Origin: Paenibacillus sp. MBLB1832
GTDB lineage: Bacteria; Bacillota; Bacilli; Paenibacillales; NBRC-103111
DNA length: 64,000 nucleotides
Direction of reading: 5' to 3'
Assembly: GCF_032271945.1 (NCBI RefSeq)
Contig: NZ_CP130319.1
Span: 1,043,501-1,107,500, forward strand
A model generated the notes under the pieces. It saw nothing but the letters and a program-made list of their open reading frames with translations, was not told where the DNA came from and searched no databases. Positions 1 through 9,751 of this stretch are shown here, in pieces. The first letter of the stretch is position 1, and each line of letters starts with the position of its first letter. The translations under genes were made by a program, and so were the position numbers.

Positions 1-201
1 ACTGTGCGGCGATTTGATCGCCGCGTTGCTGCCTGCGGCACTGCTGCCGCCTGCTCCGCTTGCGAGCTGCGTTGTATTCGGGGCATTCGTGAACTGATGA
101 TTGATCACGAAAACGACGCGATCCACGCCAGCAATCGGTGTTTTGGTGATGATGCGTTTTTTCCCTTTTTCAATCATAATTGTAAGACGGTCTGATTTCA
201 T
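1..201 (-). CDS. Hypothetical protein, 3' end outside window (partial)
   Basis: An open frame runs leftward from ATG at 201 to the window edge (67 codons, no stop seen). A GGGAGG ribosome binding site lies about 10 nt upstream of the start, which supports a real gene. The N-terminus is basic (MKSDRLTIMIEKGKKRI) followed by a beta-strand-like hydrophobic stretch (RVVFVINHQ), then turns into a low-complexity Ala/Gly/Ser/Asn-rich segment. No signal peptide and no family I recognise. The low-complexity tail could be a linker. Function cannot be assigned from the visible part. Confidence 0.55.
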   Translation of the reverse strand, partial: MKSDRLTIMIEKGKKRIITKTPIAGVDRVVFVINHQFTNAPNTTQLASGAGGSSAAGSNAAIKSPHS

Positions 202-317
202 GACAGCCTTGAACCTCCCCATAGGTCATTTCTCAATAGTGTATGTCCACCTGAGAAATCGGCGAGGGATACGAGCTGAGCGGGGTTAAAAAGAGGAGTG
301 GTTATTAAAACACAAAC

Positions 318-1193
318 TTATTCCAACACTCGAATAACCTCCTCTTCTTGACCAACTTGTGCCTCGCGAAATGCCGATGGGGAAACACCAACCACTTTAT
401 GGAAAACTTTACCGAAGTAACTGACATTCGAGTAACCACAGCGTGCAGCGATTTCCGTTATTTTTAAATGAGGATTACGAAGTAATTCCGTTGATTTTTC
501 TATTCTTCTGTTTCTTAGATAATCCATGGGTGTCACTTGGTAGTAGCGGGGGAACATTTTGCAAAGGTGAAATTTGTTCATATTCGATCGATCGGCCAAT
601 TGTTCCAATGAGAGATCATCCGAGTAGTGGAGATCCATAAATTGCGCCAATTCCTTATAGCTGTCGGGTATCTCATTTCGCAAATAAGTTCCTCCGCTGC
701 GTATATAGCGCTGAAGGGAAAGCAACCATTCATAAATGCGGAGAGATACCTCATAGCGATCTCCTAATTGGTTATTGGCCGAATCCTCATATAATGTCCA
801 CAGTAATTGTAGCGGTGTTGAATCGTGATCAATTTTAAGAAGTGCTCCTCGTTGTCGAATGACTTCTTTGCTTAGCCAATCGTTCTCTATGCCATCGATT
901 CTTATCCACAAAAATTCCCATTCATTTGCAACCGAAGCATCGAATGCATATTCGTGATCTCCTGGAATATGTAGCAGGAAACCATGGCCCTGTGGGACCG
1001 CATAGGTATCCTTTTCGATCCGTAATTTCCCAGTTCCTTTTAAGGTATACTGAAAAATCAACCCTCCTCCAGAACGCTTTAACCCATTCCAAACATAAGA
1101 TTCGTCACGTACAAGGCTATGACCGATGGAAATAATTTGATATAAGTGTTCAGATGATTGAGTGGTGTACCTAAAACCATAGGAAGTATTCAC
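318..1193 (-). CDS. AraC family transcriptional regulator (cupin plus double HTH)
   Basis: A 291-aa cytoplasmic regulator. The N-terminal ~150 residues have the beta-rich arrangement of the AraC ligand-binding cupin (GTGKLRIEKDTYAVPQGHGFLLHIPGDHEYAF). The C-terminal ~100 residues contain two helix-turn-helix motifs: SLEQLADRSNMNKFHL, then ITEIAARCGYSNVSYFGKVF, ending in the family signature region GVSPSAFRE. It is divergent from the alpha-galactosidase gene with a 107-bp gap, the usual place for a local sugar-responsive activator. Inference: it senses a galactoside or related sugar and activates the operon to its right. The ligand is not determinable here. Confidence 0.88.
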   Translation of the reverse strand: MNTSYGFRYTTQSSEHLYQIISIGHSLVRDESYVWNGLKRSGGGLIFQYTLKGTGKLRIEKDTYAVPQGHGFLLHIPGDHEYAFDASVANEWEFLWIRIDGIENDWLSKEVIRQRGALLKIDHDSTPLQLLWTLYEDSANNQLGDRYEVSLRIYEWLLSLQRYIRSGGTYLRNEIPDSYKELAQFMDLHYSDDLSLEQLADRSNMNKFHLCKMFPRYYQVTPMDYLRNRRIEKSTELLRNPHLKITEIAARCGYSNVSYFGKVFHKVVGVSPSAFREAQVGQEEEVIRVLE

Positions 1194-1300
1194 AATAAAT
1201 TACCTCTTATAATCAAATTTTTACTATTTAATAAGGGGATTTTCCCTAATATACTATTCATATAATGTAAATATTTTACCACAAAGGAGTATGGAATCGT

Positions 1301-3475
1301 ATGTCGCAAGCAAAATATTGGCAGGGAACTTACGTCCAAGTTGAAGGTGACTTTCTACGAGTTGGAAATGATTTTATTGAAAGGAAGTGGACGTTTGAAA
1401 GTGGAAGGCCAGTGAGTATATCCATCATAGATAAGCAGAGAAAAGAGGAATGGCTCAAGCCGATTGATAAAAAGGCCATGTTTCAGTTCCCATGGCTTGC
1501 AGAAGAAGTAAACCCTGCGTCAATCGTTGTTTCTACCGTAATCGATCATGATTTTGGGATTTCAAGGCCTTATTTACAAACAAACGTGGATATGCACTTT
1601 GAATCAGTAGATAAAGTTATTCGAATGATCGTTAAGATATATCCGGACTCGTCATTCATACGCCATGACTTCGCTGTGTTTCCCTTGGTGAAACCAGAGA
1701 TAACGAGTTCTGGGAGTGATAAATCCCATGATTTTCTAGCTCTGATCCATTGCCATAGTCAACGGACTTCCGTTGTGACAGAACCGACTTTTCAGTTGGA
1801 TGATAACAATAAAGGGCAAGGTATAACCAAGCAAGATTACTATGAACATCTGGAGCTGAAGGATCTTCATTGCCGCTGGGAAGCGGTTGCTTTTCGAGAT
1901 CGGACAGATACGAATAATAACCTGGTAGGCCATGATTCAGGCTTGCTCTATATCAACGAACTGCACGGGATGCGAGGAAATGTTCTTGTACTGAAGAAAA
2001 CAATCGGTGCCTATGGATTAATGGTTATCAAAGAGGGGCCGACACCACTTGGCGCGCTGCAGGAAGAAGGGGTTGATTTCCAATTCCGTGGGTTGAAGCT
2101 GAGCGTAGAAGGAACGGGAGTAGGGGGTGAAGATCTTGCTCATCAGGAGGAGATATCTTCATATGGTGCAACAATAGGCGTTTATGACGGCACTCCATTC
2201 GGCAGCTATCAACTGCTTCATGATTATCACCGCAACCTGCGTGAATATAAGGCGGAGAGAGATAGCTTCATAATGAGCAATACATGGGGCGATCGGTCTA
2301 AGGATGGAGCTATCAATGAAGCATTTATCATGAATGAGTTGGAAGTGGCTGCCGAGCTTGGCGTACAGATCGTACAAATTGACGATGGCTGGGAAAAAGG
2401 GGTTACCTTAAATTCAGTCCATGCCTCCGCAGTAGGAGGACTTTGGAGTCATTATTGGAGTGGCAGGGGTGATTTCTGGCATGTGCATCCGGAACGTTTT
2501 CCGCAAGGTCTCTCACCGGTCATTGAACTTGCGAAGAAACTTCAAATTATGCTGGGATTGTGGTATTCACCTGACTCATCCAATGATTATGCGAACTGGG
2601 AAAAGGATATTGCAACTTTAATCCAGCTTTACGAGGATTACGGCGTTCGTGCTTTCAAGCTAGATGGGATAGAGATTGGCTCCAAAATTGGAGAAACGCG
2701 TCTGCTGAATATCATGCGTCAAGTCGTTCGAGCAACAGGTGGACGCGTTGACTTCAATCTTGATGCAACAGCACAAAAACGTTTAGGGTATTTCGGGCAA
2801 ACGCAATATGGCAGCATTTTTCTTGAAAACCGTTACACGGATTGGCGAAATTACTACCCGCACTGGACGTTGCGAAATCTATGGATGCTTGCACCGTACC
2901 TCCCTACGTCGAGGCTGCAAATGGAGTTCTTACATGTAAATCGGAATCAACATCTGTATGGAGATGACCCTTTTGCACCAGCAGCTGGTGGACAAATCTA
3001 TGCTTTTGCCCTGGTTGCATTTACGAACCCGCTAGCGTGGATGGAGTTGTCCAACTTAGATGACAAACAGGTAGAGGTTTTGTCTGCTGTCATACATGCG
3101 ATTAAACCGCATCATCCTAACATACTGGCAGGTCATGTTCTTCCATTGGGTCAAGAGCCATGCGGAACAAGCTGGACAGGGTTTCAGAGTATAACGACCA
3201 ATAAGAGTGGATATTTGCTGATCGTAAGAGAACAAAATGATGATGAATTCTATTCAATAAAACTTTGGGGGATGGAGGACAGTCAATCGAATATGCATGA
3301 AGGGCTTGCAGCTCCTTCTCTTAAGCTGACCGAGATTGTTCGAATGGATGAGAAGGATGTTGTTATGGTCAATACGGAACAACGATCGTTTGAACTCCAG
3401 CCTTGCCCAAATGGGAACTATTCCTTTACTCGTCCTAATCCATTCACATTCGCGATCTATCGCTATGAGAAATAA
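1301..3475 (+). CDS. Alpha-galactosidase, glycoside hydrolase family 36-like
   Basis: A 724-aa protein with the GH36/melibiase layout: a beta-sandwich N-terminal half, a (beta/alpha)8 barrel and a small C-terminal beta domain. The barrel contains the QIDDGW motif (Asp361-Asp362). Asp455 in FKLDGIEIG is at the position of the catalytic nucleophile, and ENRYTDW (Asp514) is a candidate acid/base region. There is no signal peptide, so it should act in the cytoplasm on imported alpha-galactosides. The AAAGGAG ribosome site lies 11 nt upstream of the ATG. It is divergent from an AraC regulator and followed by a terminator, then by an ABC importer. Family members can also be raffinose-type or alpha-N-acetylgalactosaminidase enzymes, so exact specificity is open. 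Confidence 0.82.
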   Translation: MSQAKYWQGTYVQVEGDFLRVGNDFIERKWTFESGRPVSISIIDKQRKEEWLKPIDKKAMFQFPWLAEEVNPASIVVSTVIDHDFGISRPYLQTNVDMHFESVDKVIRMIVKIYPDSSFIRHDFAVFPLVKPEITSSGSDKSHDFLALIHCHSQRTSVVTEPTFQLDDNNKGQGITKQDYYEHLELKDLHCRWEAVAFRDRTDTNNNLVGHDSGLLYINELHGMRGNVLVLKKTIGAYGLMVIKEGPTPLGALQEEGVDFQFRGLKLSVEGTGVGGEDLAHQEEISSYGATIGVYDGTPFGSYQLLHDYHRNLREYKAERDSFIMSNTWGDRSKDGAINEAFIMNELEVAAELGVQIVQIDDGWEKGVTLNSVHASAVGGLWSHYWSGRGDFWHVHPERFPQGLSPVIELAKKLQIMLGLWYSPDSSNDYANWEKDIATLIQLYEDYGVRAFKLDGIEIGSKIGETRLLNIMRQVVRATGGRVDFNLDATAQKRLGYFGQTQYGSIFLENRYTDWRNYYPHWTLRNLWMLAPYLPTSRLQMEFLHVNRNQHLYGDDPFAPAAGGQIYAFALVAFTNPLAWMELSNLDDKQVEVLSAVIHAIKPHHPNILAGHVLPLGQEPCGTSWTGFQSITTNKSGYLLIVREQNDDEFYSIKLWGMEDSQSNMHEGLAAPSLKLTEIVRMDEKDVVMVNTEQRSFELQPCPNGNYSFTRPNPFTFAIYRYEK

Positions 3476-3480
3476 GGTCC

Positions 3481-3516
3481 AAGCAGCCCAACGTTCGGAT
3501 GGGCTGCTTTATTTAT
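3481..3516 (+). terminator. Intrinsic terminator after the alpha-galactosidase gene
   Basis: A perfect 10-bp stem (AAGCAGCCCA / TGGGCTGCTT) with a 9-nt loop, followed by a T-rich tail, begins 5 bp after the stop codon. It suggests the transporter genes downstream have their own promoter. The rest of the gap to 3763 contains one candidate promoter. Confidence 0.8.
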
Positions 3517-3668
3517 TCACGAACGAAGAACGGTTAATCAAACGCAGCCTTGCGATTCCGACTAGTCCTTGCCTAGTGTGCCGATTTTCGTGCATTGTGC
3601 AGATAATCGCCATTTTTTAAAATTGGGGTGAAATGGCCGTAAATCGGGATATTTTCGGAAATTCAATA

Positions 3669-3698
3669 TTGATGAAAGTGCTTACATAGATCTATAGT
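3669..3698 (+). promoter_or_regulatory. Candidate sigma-A promoter for the sugar importer operon
   Basis: TTGATG at 3669 and TATAGT at 3693 with an 18-bp spacer, 65 bp before the chosen start at 3763. It sits downstream of the terminator, as expected for a separate transcript. Strength and regulation not inferable. Confidence 0.4.
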
Positions 3699-3762
3699 GG
3701 GTTCAAGCCAGAAAGAAAACGCTAACAAAGCGAAAATGGTTGAAGAGGATGGGAGGGTGAAA

Positions 3763-4725
3763 ATGACCTATACAGCAGCTAGTACGAAAAAAGACGTGGG
3801 CACGAAAGGGAAAATATCTAGAAGATATCTTTTAAAAAGATACGTGGATCACAAATATTTCTTCCTTATGCTTTCACCCGTGTTGCTTTATTACATTATT
3901 TTTCACTATGCACCGATCTACGGTGTCATCATTGCCTTTAAGGACTACAAAATAGTGAAAGGCATATCGGGAAGTGCCTGGGTAGGATGGGATAACTTCA
4001 AAGAACTATATACTGGTCTATACTTCCTGCCTGTATTAAAGAATACCTTGATCATCAACTTCTATAAATTACTTTTCGGATTTCCAGCACCGATCCTGCT
4101 CGCGCTGATGATTAATGAAGTAAGCAGACCTTTGTTTAAGAAAACGGTACAAACCATCACCTACCTTCCTTATTTTCTTTCCTGGATCGTGCTTTCAGGC
4201 ATCATTATTGAATTCTTGTCCCCTAGCCGCGGCCCAATTAACATTATTCTAACGATGCTCGATTTCAAGCCGATTTTCTTTATGGCTAGCGTCGATTGGT
4301 TTCGTTCCATTCTCGTGAGTACGGAAATTTGGAAGACGGTTGGGTTTAACGCCATTATTTATTTGGCGGCAATGGCGGGGATTAATCAGGAGATGTACGA
4401 CGCCGCAGATGTGGATGGGATCAGCAGGGTGAAGAAAATTTGGTATATCACCTTACCGTCCATCGGCCCAGTTATTGTGATCCTGCTCATTCTGACTTCG
4501 GGGCAGATCATTAATGATGATTTCGATCAAATCTATAACATGCTGAATGCAAAGGTAAGCAGTGTCGGAGACGTTATTGGTACCTACACCTACACGGAAG
4601 GTATTCAAAAAATGAATTACAGCTATGCAGCGGCGGTTGGATTATTCAAGAATGTGATTGCGCTTATTGTCGTTTTAATAGCAAACTTCATCGCCAAACG
4701 ATGGAGTGATGAAACAATCTTCTAA
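3763..4725 (+). CDS. Sugar ABC transporter permease, LplB type
   Basis: About 320 aa with six predicted membrane segments and the binding-protein-dependent permease (BPD_transp_1) region. The EAA loop is visible as YDAADVDGISRVKKIWYITLPSIGPV. The family opening HYAPIYGVIIAFKDYKI is diagnostic of the LplB/YteP group. Start: a longer frame exists from GTG at 3697, but GGGAGG at 3751-3756 is six bases before ATG 3763, and the GTG overlaps the probable -10 element, so 3763 is preferred. It is the first gene of an importer (LplB, LplC, lipoprotein) next to an alpha-galactosidase, which suggests oligo-galactoside uptake. Confidence 0.88.
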   Translation: MTYTAASTKKDVGTKGKISRRYLLKRYVDHKYFFLMLSPVLLYYIIFHYAPIYGVIIAFKDYKIVKGISGSAWVGWDNFKELYTGLYFLPVLKNTLIINFYKLLFGFPAPILLALMINEVSRPLFKKTVQTITYLPYFLSWIVLSGIIIEFLSPSRGPINIILTMLDFKPIFFMASVDWFRSILVSTEIWKTVGFNAIIYLAAMAGINQEMYDAADVDGISRVKKIWYITLPSIGPVIVILLILTSGQIINDDFDQIYNMLNAKVSSVGDVIGTYTYTEGIQKMNYSYAAAVGLFKNVIALIVVLIANFIAKRWSDETIF

Positions 4726-4767
4726 GCGAGGATGAAGAGAATGTAAGAATGGAGTGAAAGCAAAGCT

Positions 4768-5643
4768 ATGTATGCACACAAAAAAAGCAAATCAGATATT
4801 CTCTTTCTAAGCGTGGTTTATTCCGTATTAACTGTACTATCCATAGGTACGCTTCTTCCTTTTTTTCAAATCCTAACGTTATCCATGAGTCCAATAGATG
4901 TCGTGAATAGCTACGGGTTTCACTTTATTCCTACCTCTTTCGATTTCGCTGGCTACAGACAAGTGTTTCATAACCAATTAATATGGATTTCCTATGGCAA
5001 TACCATCATGCGAACCGGGCTGGCGATTCTACTTACCGTTACTTTAACCTTTCTTGGAGCCTATCCGTTATCCAAAAAAACATTGCCACATAGGACCTTT
5101 TGGACGGGCTTCATTGTTCTTACCATGTTCTTCTCTGGCGGGCTAATACCGTTGTATATGCTAGTGAAGGGCTTGGGGCTAATGAACAGCATGTGGTCGC
5201 TGATTTTGCCAGGGGCTGTGAGCACGTTTCTGTTACTCATTGTCAGGAACTTCGTCCACGAGATTCCTGTGGCACTGGAGGAGTCGGCCAAGATGGATGG
5301 CGCTAATGATATTTATATTTTAAGAAAAATTATACTGCCCTTATCCATGCCCGTCTTGGCAACAGTTGCCTTATATACCGGCGTGCATCATTGGAATGCT
5401 TGGTTCGATAGCATGCTTTATATTCAATCGGAGAAGAAGCAAGTTCTTCAGATGATTTTACGCAAAATTGTGCTCGATGGTGACATCGCTGCTGCCGGTA
5501 CTGAGATGGCGCAAAGCGCAGTGAATACCCAATCTATGAAACTAGCAACGCTTGTTGTTTCCATTATCCCCATTATTTGCGTCTATCCTTTCCTGCAAAA
5601 ATATTTCGTGAAGGGCACGCTGATCGGTTCCATTAAAGGGTAG
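4768..5643 (+). CDS. Sugar ABC transporter permease, LplC (CarB-like) type
   Basis: A 291-aa inner-membrane permease, partner of the preceding LplB-like protein. Features are six membrane segments, the cytoplasmic EAA loop (EESAKMDGANDIYILRKIILPLSMPV) and the typical C-terminus of the family (YPFLQKYFVKGTLIGSIKG). The gene starts 42 bp after the upstream stop and is co-directional, so co-transcription is expected. No ATPase gene is present in this locus. Systems of this class commonly share a genome-wide MsmX-type ATPase, which is a family-level inference. Confidence 0.88.
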   Translation: MYAHKKSKSDILFLSVVYSVLTVLSIGTLLPFFQILTLSMSPIDVVNSYGFHFIPTSFDFAGYRQVFHNQLIWISYGNTIMRTGLAILLTVTLTFLGAYPLSKKTLPHRTFWTGFIVLTMFFSGGLIPLYMLVKGLGLMNSMWSLILPGAVSTFLLLIVRNFVHEIPVALEESAKMDGANDIYILRKIILPLSMPVLATVALYTGVHHWNAWFDSMLYIQSEKKQVLQMILRKIVLDGDIAAAGTEMAQSAVNTQSMKLATLVVSIIPIICVYPFLQKYFVKGTLIGSIKG

Positions 5644-5718
5644 CGGGCAGTAAAAAACATGGTTATTTCCCATATAGGTGGGTTTAACATACAATAAAAT
5701 TATTTAGGAGGGTCAACA

Positions 5719-7338
5719 ATGTCCAGAAAAATCGTTAAAGCGGCAAGTATTATCCTATCCAGTGCTATGCTTGCGGGATTGCTTGCAGCATGCTCGAAGA
5801 ACGAGGAAGCAAGCTTGACAACGGCACCAGCTACACCAGCAGGAAGTACCACGCCTCAAGGGCCCGTACAATTGGATTGGTTAGCGTATAATTCATTCGG
5901 TCAAATGGACCCAGACACCAAGATAGAGAAATATGTGTCGGAGAAGTTCAATGCGAAATTTAACGTTTGGTTTATTGATACGAATAAATGGGTAGACACG
6001 ATGAACGTTAAGCTCGCTGCGGGCGAGATGCCGGATGTTATGCTGATTAAGCCGGATTTTAATACGGTGTCTAAATATGTGGCCAATGGTGTATTAGCAC
6101 CCATATCGGAAGATACCATTCGCAAAAACGCTCCGAATTATGCGAAATTGATTGATAAATATAACCTGTGGAACACCGTGAAAGTGGACGGCAAAATATA
6201 TGGGCTGCCCAGCGTCAATATTAATGGGGACTATCCAACAGTACTCATCTGGCGACAGGATTGGTTAAAGAATGTAGGAATTACCAAAACGCCTGAAACC
6301 TTGCAGGAATTTGAAGACGCGCTAACCAAAATTCGCAATAATGATCCGGATAAGAACGGCAAGAAGGATACGTACGGTTTATCCGATTATGCGCTGCCAG
6401 CGATTCTAGGTGCATTTGGTTATCCGGGGATATCTGATTTCAAAAATGCAGGCAAAGGCATCGTCAATCTGGATTATATTCAGAAGGAAGGCAAGATTAC
6501 GTTTGCAGCGATTCAACCTGAGATGAAAGAGGCACTAAAGCTATTAAATAAATGGTATAAAGCAGAATTAATCGATCCGGAATTTATTACTTCTGAAAAT
6601 ACGGGCGGCTACTGGGCCGATTCTAATGCCTTGCTGAACAATCGGATTGCCTTAACAGGCAAAGGCATGTTCTACCACTGGCGAGATAAGCTGAACCCAG
6701 ACGTTCCAACGGATAAGGGGGGAGGTCAATTTCAAAATTTCCAGAAATCGCAGCCTAATGGTGAAATTGCTTTCGGGAAGCCGCCAGTCGGACCTAACGG
6801 CAAATCAGGCACGATTCAATGGGGCGTGAATTCAACGCCGATCGGGATTACAACGAAAGCGGCGAAGGACCCGCGCAAAGTAGAAACTATTTTGAAAATG
6901 GCTGAAGCCTCTATTACGGACTATTCCTACTTCAAAAACACATTTAGAGGTGTTGAAGGTGAGGAATGGAAGGAAGAAGGCGGGAAATTCGTTAACCTGA
7001 ATAATAAGACAGCTGCTGAGAACGCCAAAAAAGGGATTGCTGTCTTCCACATGATAGAATCTCCGGATTGGAACAAAAAAATTGATGCGTATAATTATCA
7101 ATTCGGTGATAGCGTGAAAACGACCGGATATGTGCCGTTCTTAGCACCAACGGTAGATTCATTTACGAAATATGCCGTCAATTTAACGAAACTAACGGAT
7201 GAAGTCTATTTGAAAATTATTCTTGGTGAAGCTAGTCCAGATAGTTTTGATGATTTCGTTAAAAAGTTTAAAGCCAATGGCGGCGACGAAATTGAGAAGG
7301 ATGTAAATGCGGCATACAACAAAAATATTGGTAAATAA
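5719..7338 (+). CDS. Extracellular solute-binding lipoprotein (sugar importer)
   Basis: A 539-aa lipoprotein. A lysine-rich n-region and hydrophobic core end in the lipobox LLAAC with Cys25 as the lipidation site, followed by a flexible Ser/Thr/Ala linker. The length (over 500 aa) and motifs match the large family 1 binding proteins found with LplB/LplC permeases. A GGAGGG ribosome site precedes the ATG. It is the third gene of the importer and should capture the oligosaccharide outside the membrane. The neighbouring GH36 enzyme suggests an alpha-galactoside ligand, but this is inference. Confidence 0.88.
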   Translation: MSRKIVKAASIILSSAMLAGLLAACSKNEEASLTTAPATPAGSTTPQGPVQLDWLAYNSFGQMDPDTKIEKYVSEKFNAKFNVWFIDTNKWVDTMNVKLAAGEMPDVMLIKPDFNTVSKYVANGVLAPISEDTIRKNAPNYAKLIDKYNLWNTVKVDGKIYGLPSVNINGDYPTVLIWRQDWLKNVGITKTPETLQEFEDALTKIRNNDPDKNGKKDTYGLSDYALPAILGAFGYPGISDFKNAGKGIVNLDYIQKEGKITFAAIQPEMKEALKLLNKWYKAELIDPEFITSENTGGYWADSNALLNNRIALTGKGMFYHWRDKLNPDVPTDKGGGQFQNFQKSQPNGEIAFGKPPVGPNGKSGTIQWGVNSTPIGITTKAAKDPRKVETILKMAEASITDYSYFKNTFRGVEGEEWKEEGGKFVNLNNKTAAENAKKGIAVFHMIESPDWNKKIDAYNYQFGDSVKTTGYVPFLAPTVDSFTKYAVNLTKLTDEVYLKIILGEASPDSFDDFVKKFKANGGDEIEKDVNAAYNKNIGK

Positions 7339-7354
7339 AGTTTAGGGTGTCAGA

Positions 7355-7383
7355 AGAAGCAGGTTCTATATGAGCCTGCTTCT
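7355..7383 (+). terminator. Hairpin after the binding-protein gene (weak terminator)
   Basis: A 9-bp perfect stem AGAAGCAGG / CCTGCTTCT with an 11-nt loop, starting 17 bp after the stop. The following bases are only moderately T-rich, so termination may be partial and the AraC gene at 7447 may receive read-through. Confidence 0.5.
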
Positions 7384-7446
7384 ATCCGATTAGCAATCAT
7401 CTATTATATAATTGAGGGTATCATCATACAGGCAGGGGGTCTCTTC

Positions 7447-9663
7447 ATGAGACTAAACATACAGGAGCGGCAAACCCATTTCTTCCTAAGAATCTTTCTG
7501 TTTAACGTGATTATCGTTATTCTTGTCACCTGTATTCCAGTTGTTATCTATTATCAATATTTCACCAAAGCCTTTAATGAACAACTAGAGAACCTAAATT
7601 TGAAAACGGTCATGCAATTTCGTAATGCGATTGATGAGAAATTTCTAAGGGATAGTATGAGGATGGTGCCAAGCAACTTTGTCGATAATACCTCGGATGA
7701 AACACTAATCAAACCGATGACGGATTCAATTCGCAATGACTCCAAAGCCATACTGAGTGTCATTAATCAATTGCAGATCTTAACAAGCAATTTACCCTAT
7801 GTACATTCCATTGATGTGTACTATAAGAATAATAATGTCCTATTTTATAACAATCGATTTTGTTTTCTGAGCGAAAATGCTTGTACAATCGGTTCTCGTC
7901 AGTTGTGGCTAGATCGCTTTAAGAACTCAGAGGAGCAAGTAAGCTGGCTCCCGCCAAGACCGTTGGAAGGCGAAGGTTCTGAGCCAGTTATTACATTTGT
8001 CAGAAGCATTCCCTACTTTGCCACACCAGATAAAAGAAAGGCGATTATCGCCATTAATATTAACGAAGGCTTGCTGATGAAATCGTTGCAAGCGTTACGA
8101 AAGCCATCGGATGGTCTTATGCTTATTATTGATAGCGATGGAAATGTCATTGCACATAATCAATTGAACTATCAGGTGAAAGAACTAGGAGAAGATCGAG
8201 AAAGTTGGATCAGCAAGGTGCTGGCTGGACCCTCAGAAGGTATGTTTAACCAGAAGATTGCAGACAATTCCACGATGGTTTCTTATACGAAGTCGGAGTT
8301 TAATAATTGGTACTATATCTCGCTGGTGAACAAGGATTCTTTCTATAAAAAGTCCAACGATCTGAAGAATTGGCTGATCTCGTTCGTTCTCATGTTCTTG
8401 TTAGTCAGTATCCTGATTGCGTATATCCTTACAAAGCGTGCGCATAAACCGATTCGCAATGTCATCGGCCACTATTACACACAAATTGCAGACCTGAACT
8501 ACAAAGTAGAAATCAATAAGCCGGTTATCAGGCATAACTATATAATGAGTTTGCTGCATGATGAATTATCGACACATATGGAACCGTTAAGGAATGAATT
8601 TGTACATGCGGAGAAACAATGGAATCGCTTTTTCTGCTTTGTTATTGAAATCCCAAAGAACGTTCCCTTCGAGAATGAGCAAGCAGCGTCCTATCATCTG
8701 ATTGGATTGCTGGAATCATGCAAGACAGAGGCGTATCAAGTCTGGGCCATTAAAGATTATGGCAGACAGATACAAGGGGTTCTATTCATGAACGAGTCGG
8801 CCCAGTTATCCAATGTGATTGAAGAGATGGTGGAACAGATTGAATTGATTTATAAAATCGGCTATGTATTATCCATTGGAGGCATGTATGCCATAGGGGA
8901 ACGAACGATCTCCGCTTCTTATCAAGAGGCTGTAGAAGCCCTTAAATACGTCTATCTATATCCGTATCACCCCGTGCTTACTTATTCAGAGCTAACGATT
9001 GCATCTAGGCAGGGAGAGGGTGGTTCTGTCACTATTCTAGATGAGTTGGAAGTGTGTATTCGGATTTGTGATGAGAAGAAGGCACGGCAGCTTGTCGAGA
9101 AGATAAAAGATGACATGATGAATGGATTGTATACGGTGGAGTATTGCAAGAATCTGTATGCTGACGTAATCACAACCGTGCGCAAAGTAGTCGATTCCAT
9201 GGGCTTCAGCTCGAATCAATTATTTGGTTATGATATTAGAGAAAAATTCAAGGAACTAGAGAATGTTGAGGGGGTTACAAGCTGGACGATGGATCTCATC
9301 AAGAAAGCGATCACTTCAATTGAAGACAGAAAGATGAGCTTTGATAGTAACATCGAGGTTAAAATTAAAACGTTTATTCATGAGCATTTGTTTGATGATA
9401 TAAGTTTGGAACGCGTTGCGGATGAAATGAATATTAGCGCCAATTATTTAGGTAAATTATTCAAGAAGAACACGGGAATCAATTTTACTGAATATTTGAC
9501 AGACTGCAGGCTTATAGAAGCCGAGAAGCTCTTGAAGGAGAAGAAGCTATCGGTGAATGAAATAGCCAGTAAGCTGGGCTACAGTTCGACAAACCATTTT
9601 ATTCGGATTTTCAAAGAAAAGTATGGGGAAACGCCGAAGAAGTATCAGCTTCTATTTAAATGA
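7447..9663 (+). CDS. Membrane-bound AraC family transcriptional regulator
   Basis: A 738-aa one-component sensor-regulator. It has a membrane segment at about residues 14-37, an extracellular sensor of ~260 residues (dCache-like: DSDGNVIAHNQLNYQVKELGED), a second membrane segment at about 305-327, a cytoplasmic linker, and a C-terminal AraC double HTH (SLERVADEMNISANYLGKLFKKNTGINFTEYL; VNEIASKLGYSSTNHFIRIFKEKYGETPKKYQ). The same architecture occurs beside LplABC-type importers in Bacillota and is thought to sense extracellular sugar or the loaded binding protein. It is probably the activator of the importer upstream. It carries no phospho-acceptor receiver domain. Confidence 0.85.
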   Translation: MRLNIQERQTHFFLRIFLFNVIIVILVTCIPVVIYYQYFTKAFNEQLENLNLKTVMQFRNAIDEKFLRDSMRMVPSNFVDNTSDETLIKPMTDSIRNDSKAILSVINQLQILTSNLPYVHSIDVYYKNNNVLFYNNRFCFLSENACTIGSRQLWLDRFKNSEEQVSWLPPRPLEGEGSEPVITFVRSIPYFATPDKRKAIIAININEGLLMKSLQALRKPSDGLMLIIDSDGNVIAHNQLNYQVKELGEDRESWISKVLAGPSEGMFNQKIADNSTMVSYTKSEFNNWYYISLVNKDSFYKKSNDLKNWLISFVLMFLLVSILIAYILTKRAHKPIRNVIGHYYTQIADLNYKVEINKPVIRHNYIMSLLHDELSTHMEPLRNEFVHAEKQWNRFFCFVIEIPKNVPFENEQAASYHLIGLLESCKTEAYQVWAIKDYGRQIQGVLFMNESAQLSNVIEEMVEQIELIYKIGYVLSIGGMYAIGERTISASYQEAVEALKYVYLYPYHPVLTYSELTIASRQGEGGSVTILDELEVCIRICDEKKARQLVEKIKDDMMNGLYTVEYCKNLYADVITTVRKVVDSMGFSSNQLFGYDIREKFKELENVEGVTSWTMDLIKKAITSIEDRKMSFDSNIEVKIKTFIHEHLFDDISLERVADEMNISANYLGKLFKKNTGINFTEYLTDCRLIEAEKLLKEKKLSVNEIASKLGYSSTNHFIRIFKEKYGETPKKYQLLFK

Positions 9664-9751
9664 TGGGCGTCTCGATAACCACCGTAGCATATATCGCACT
9701 CTCACTCACTATACATGGGATATATAACATCTAAGTGAGGAGAGTGCTGCT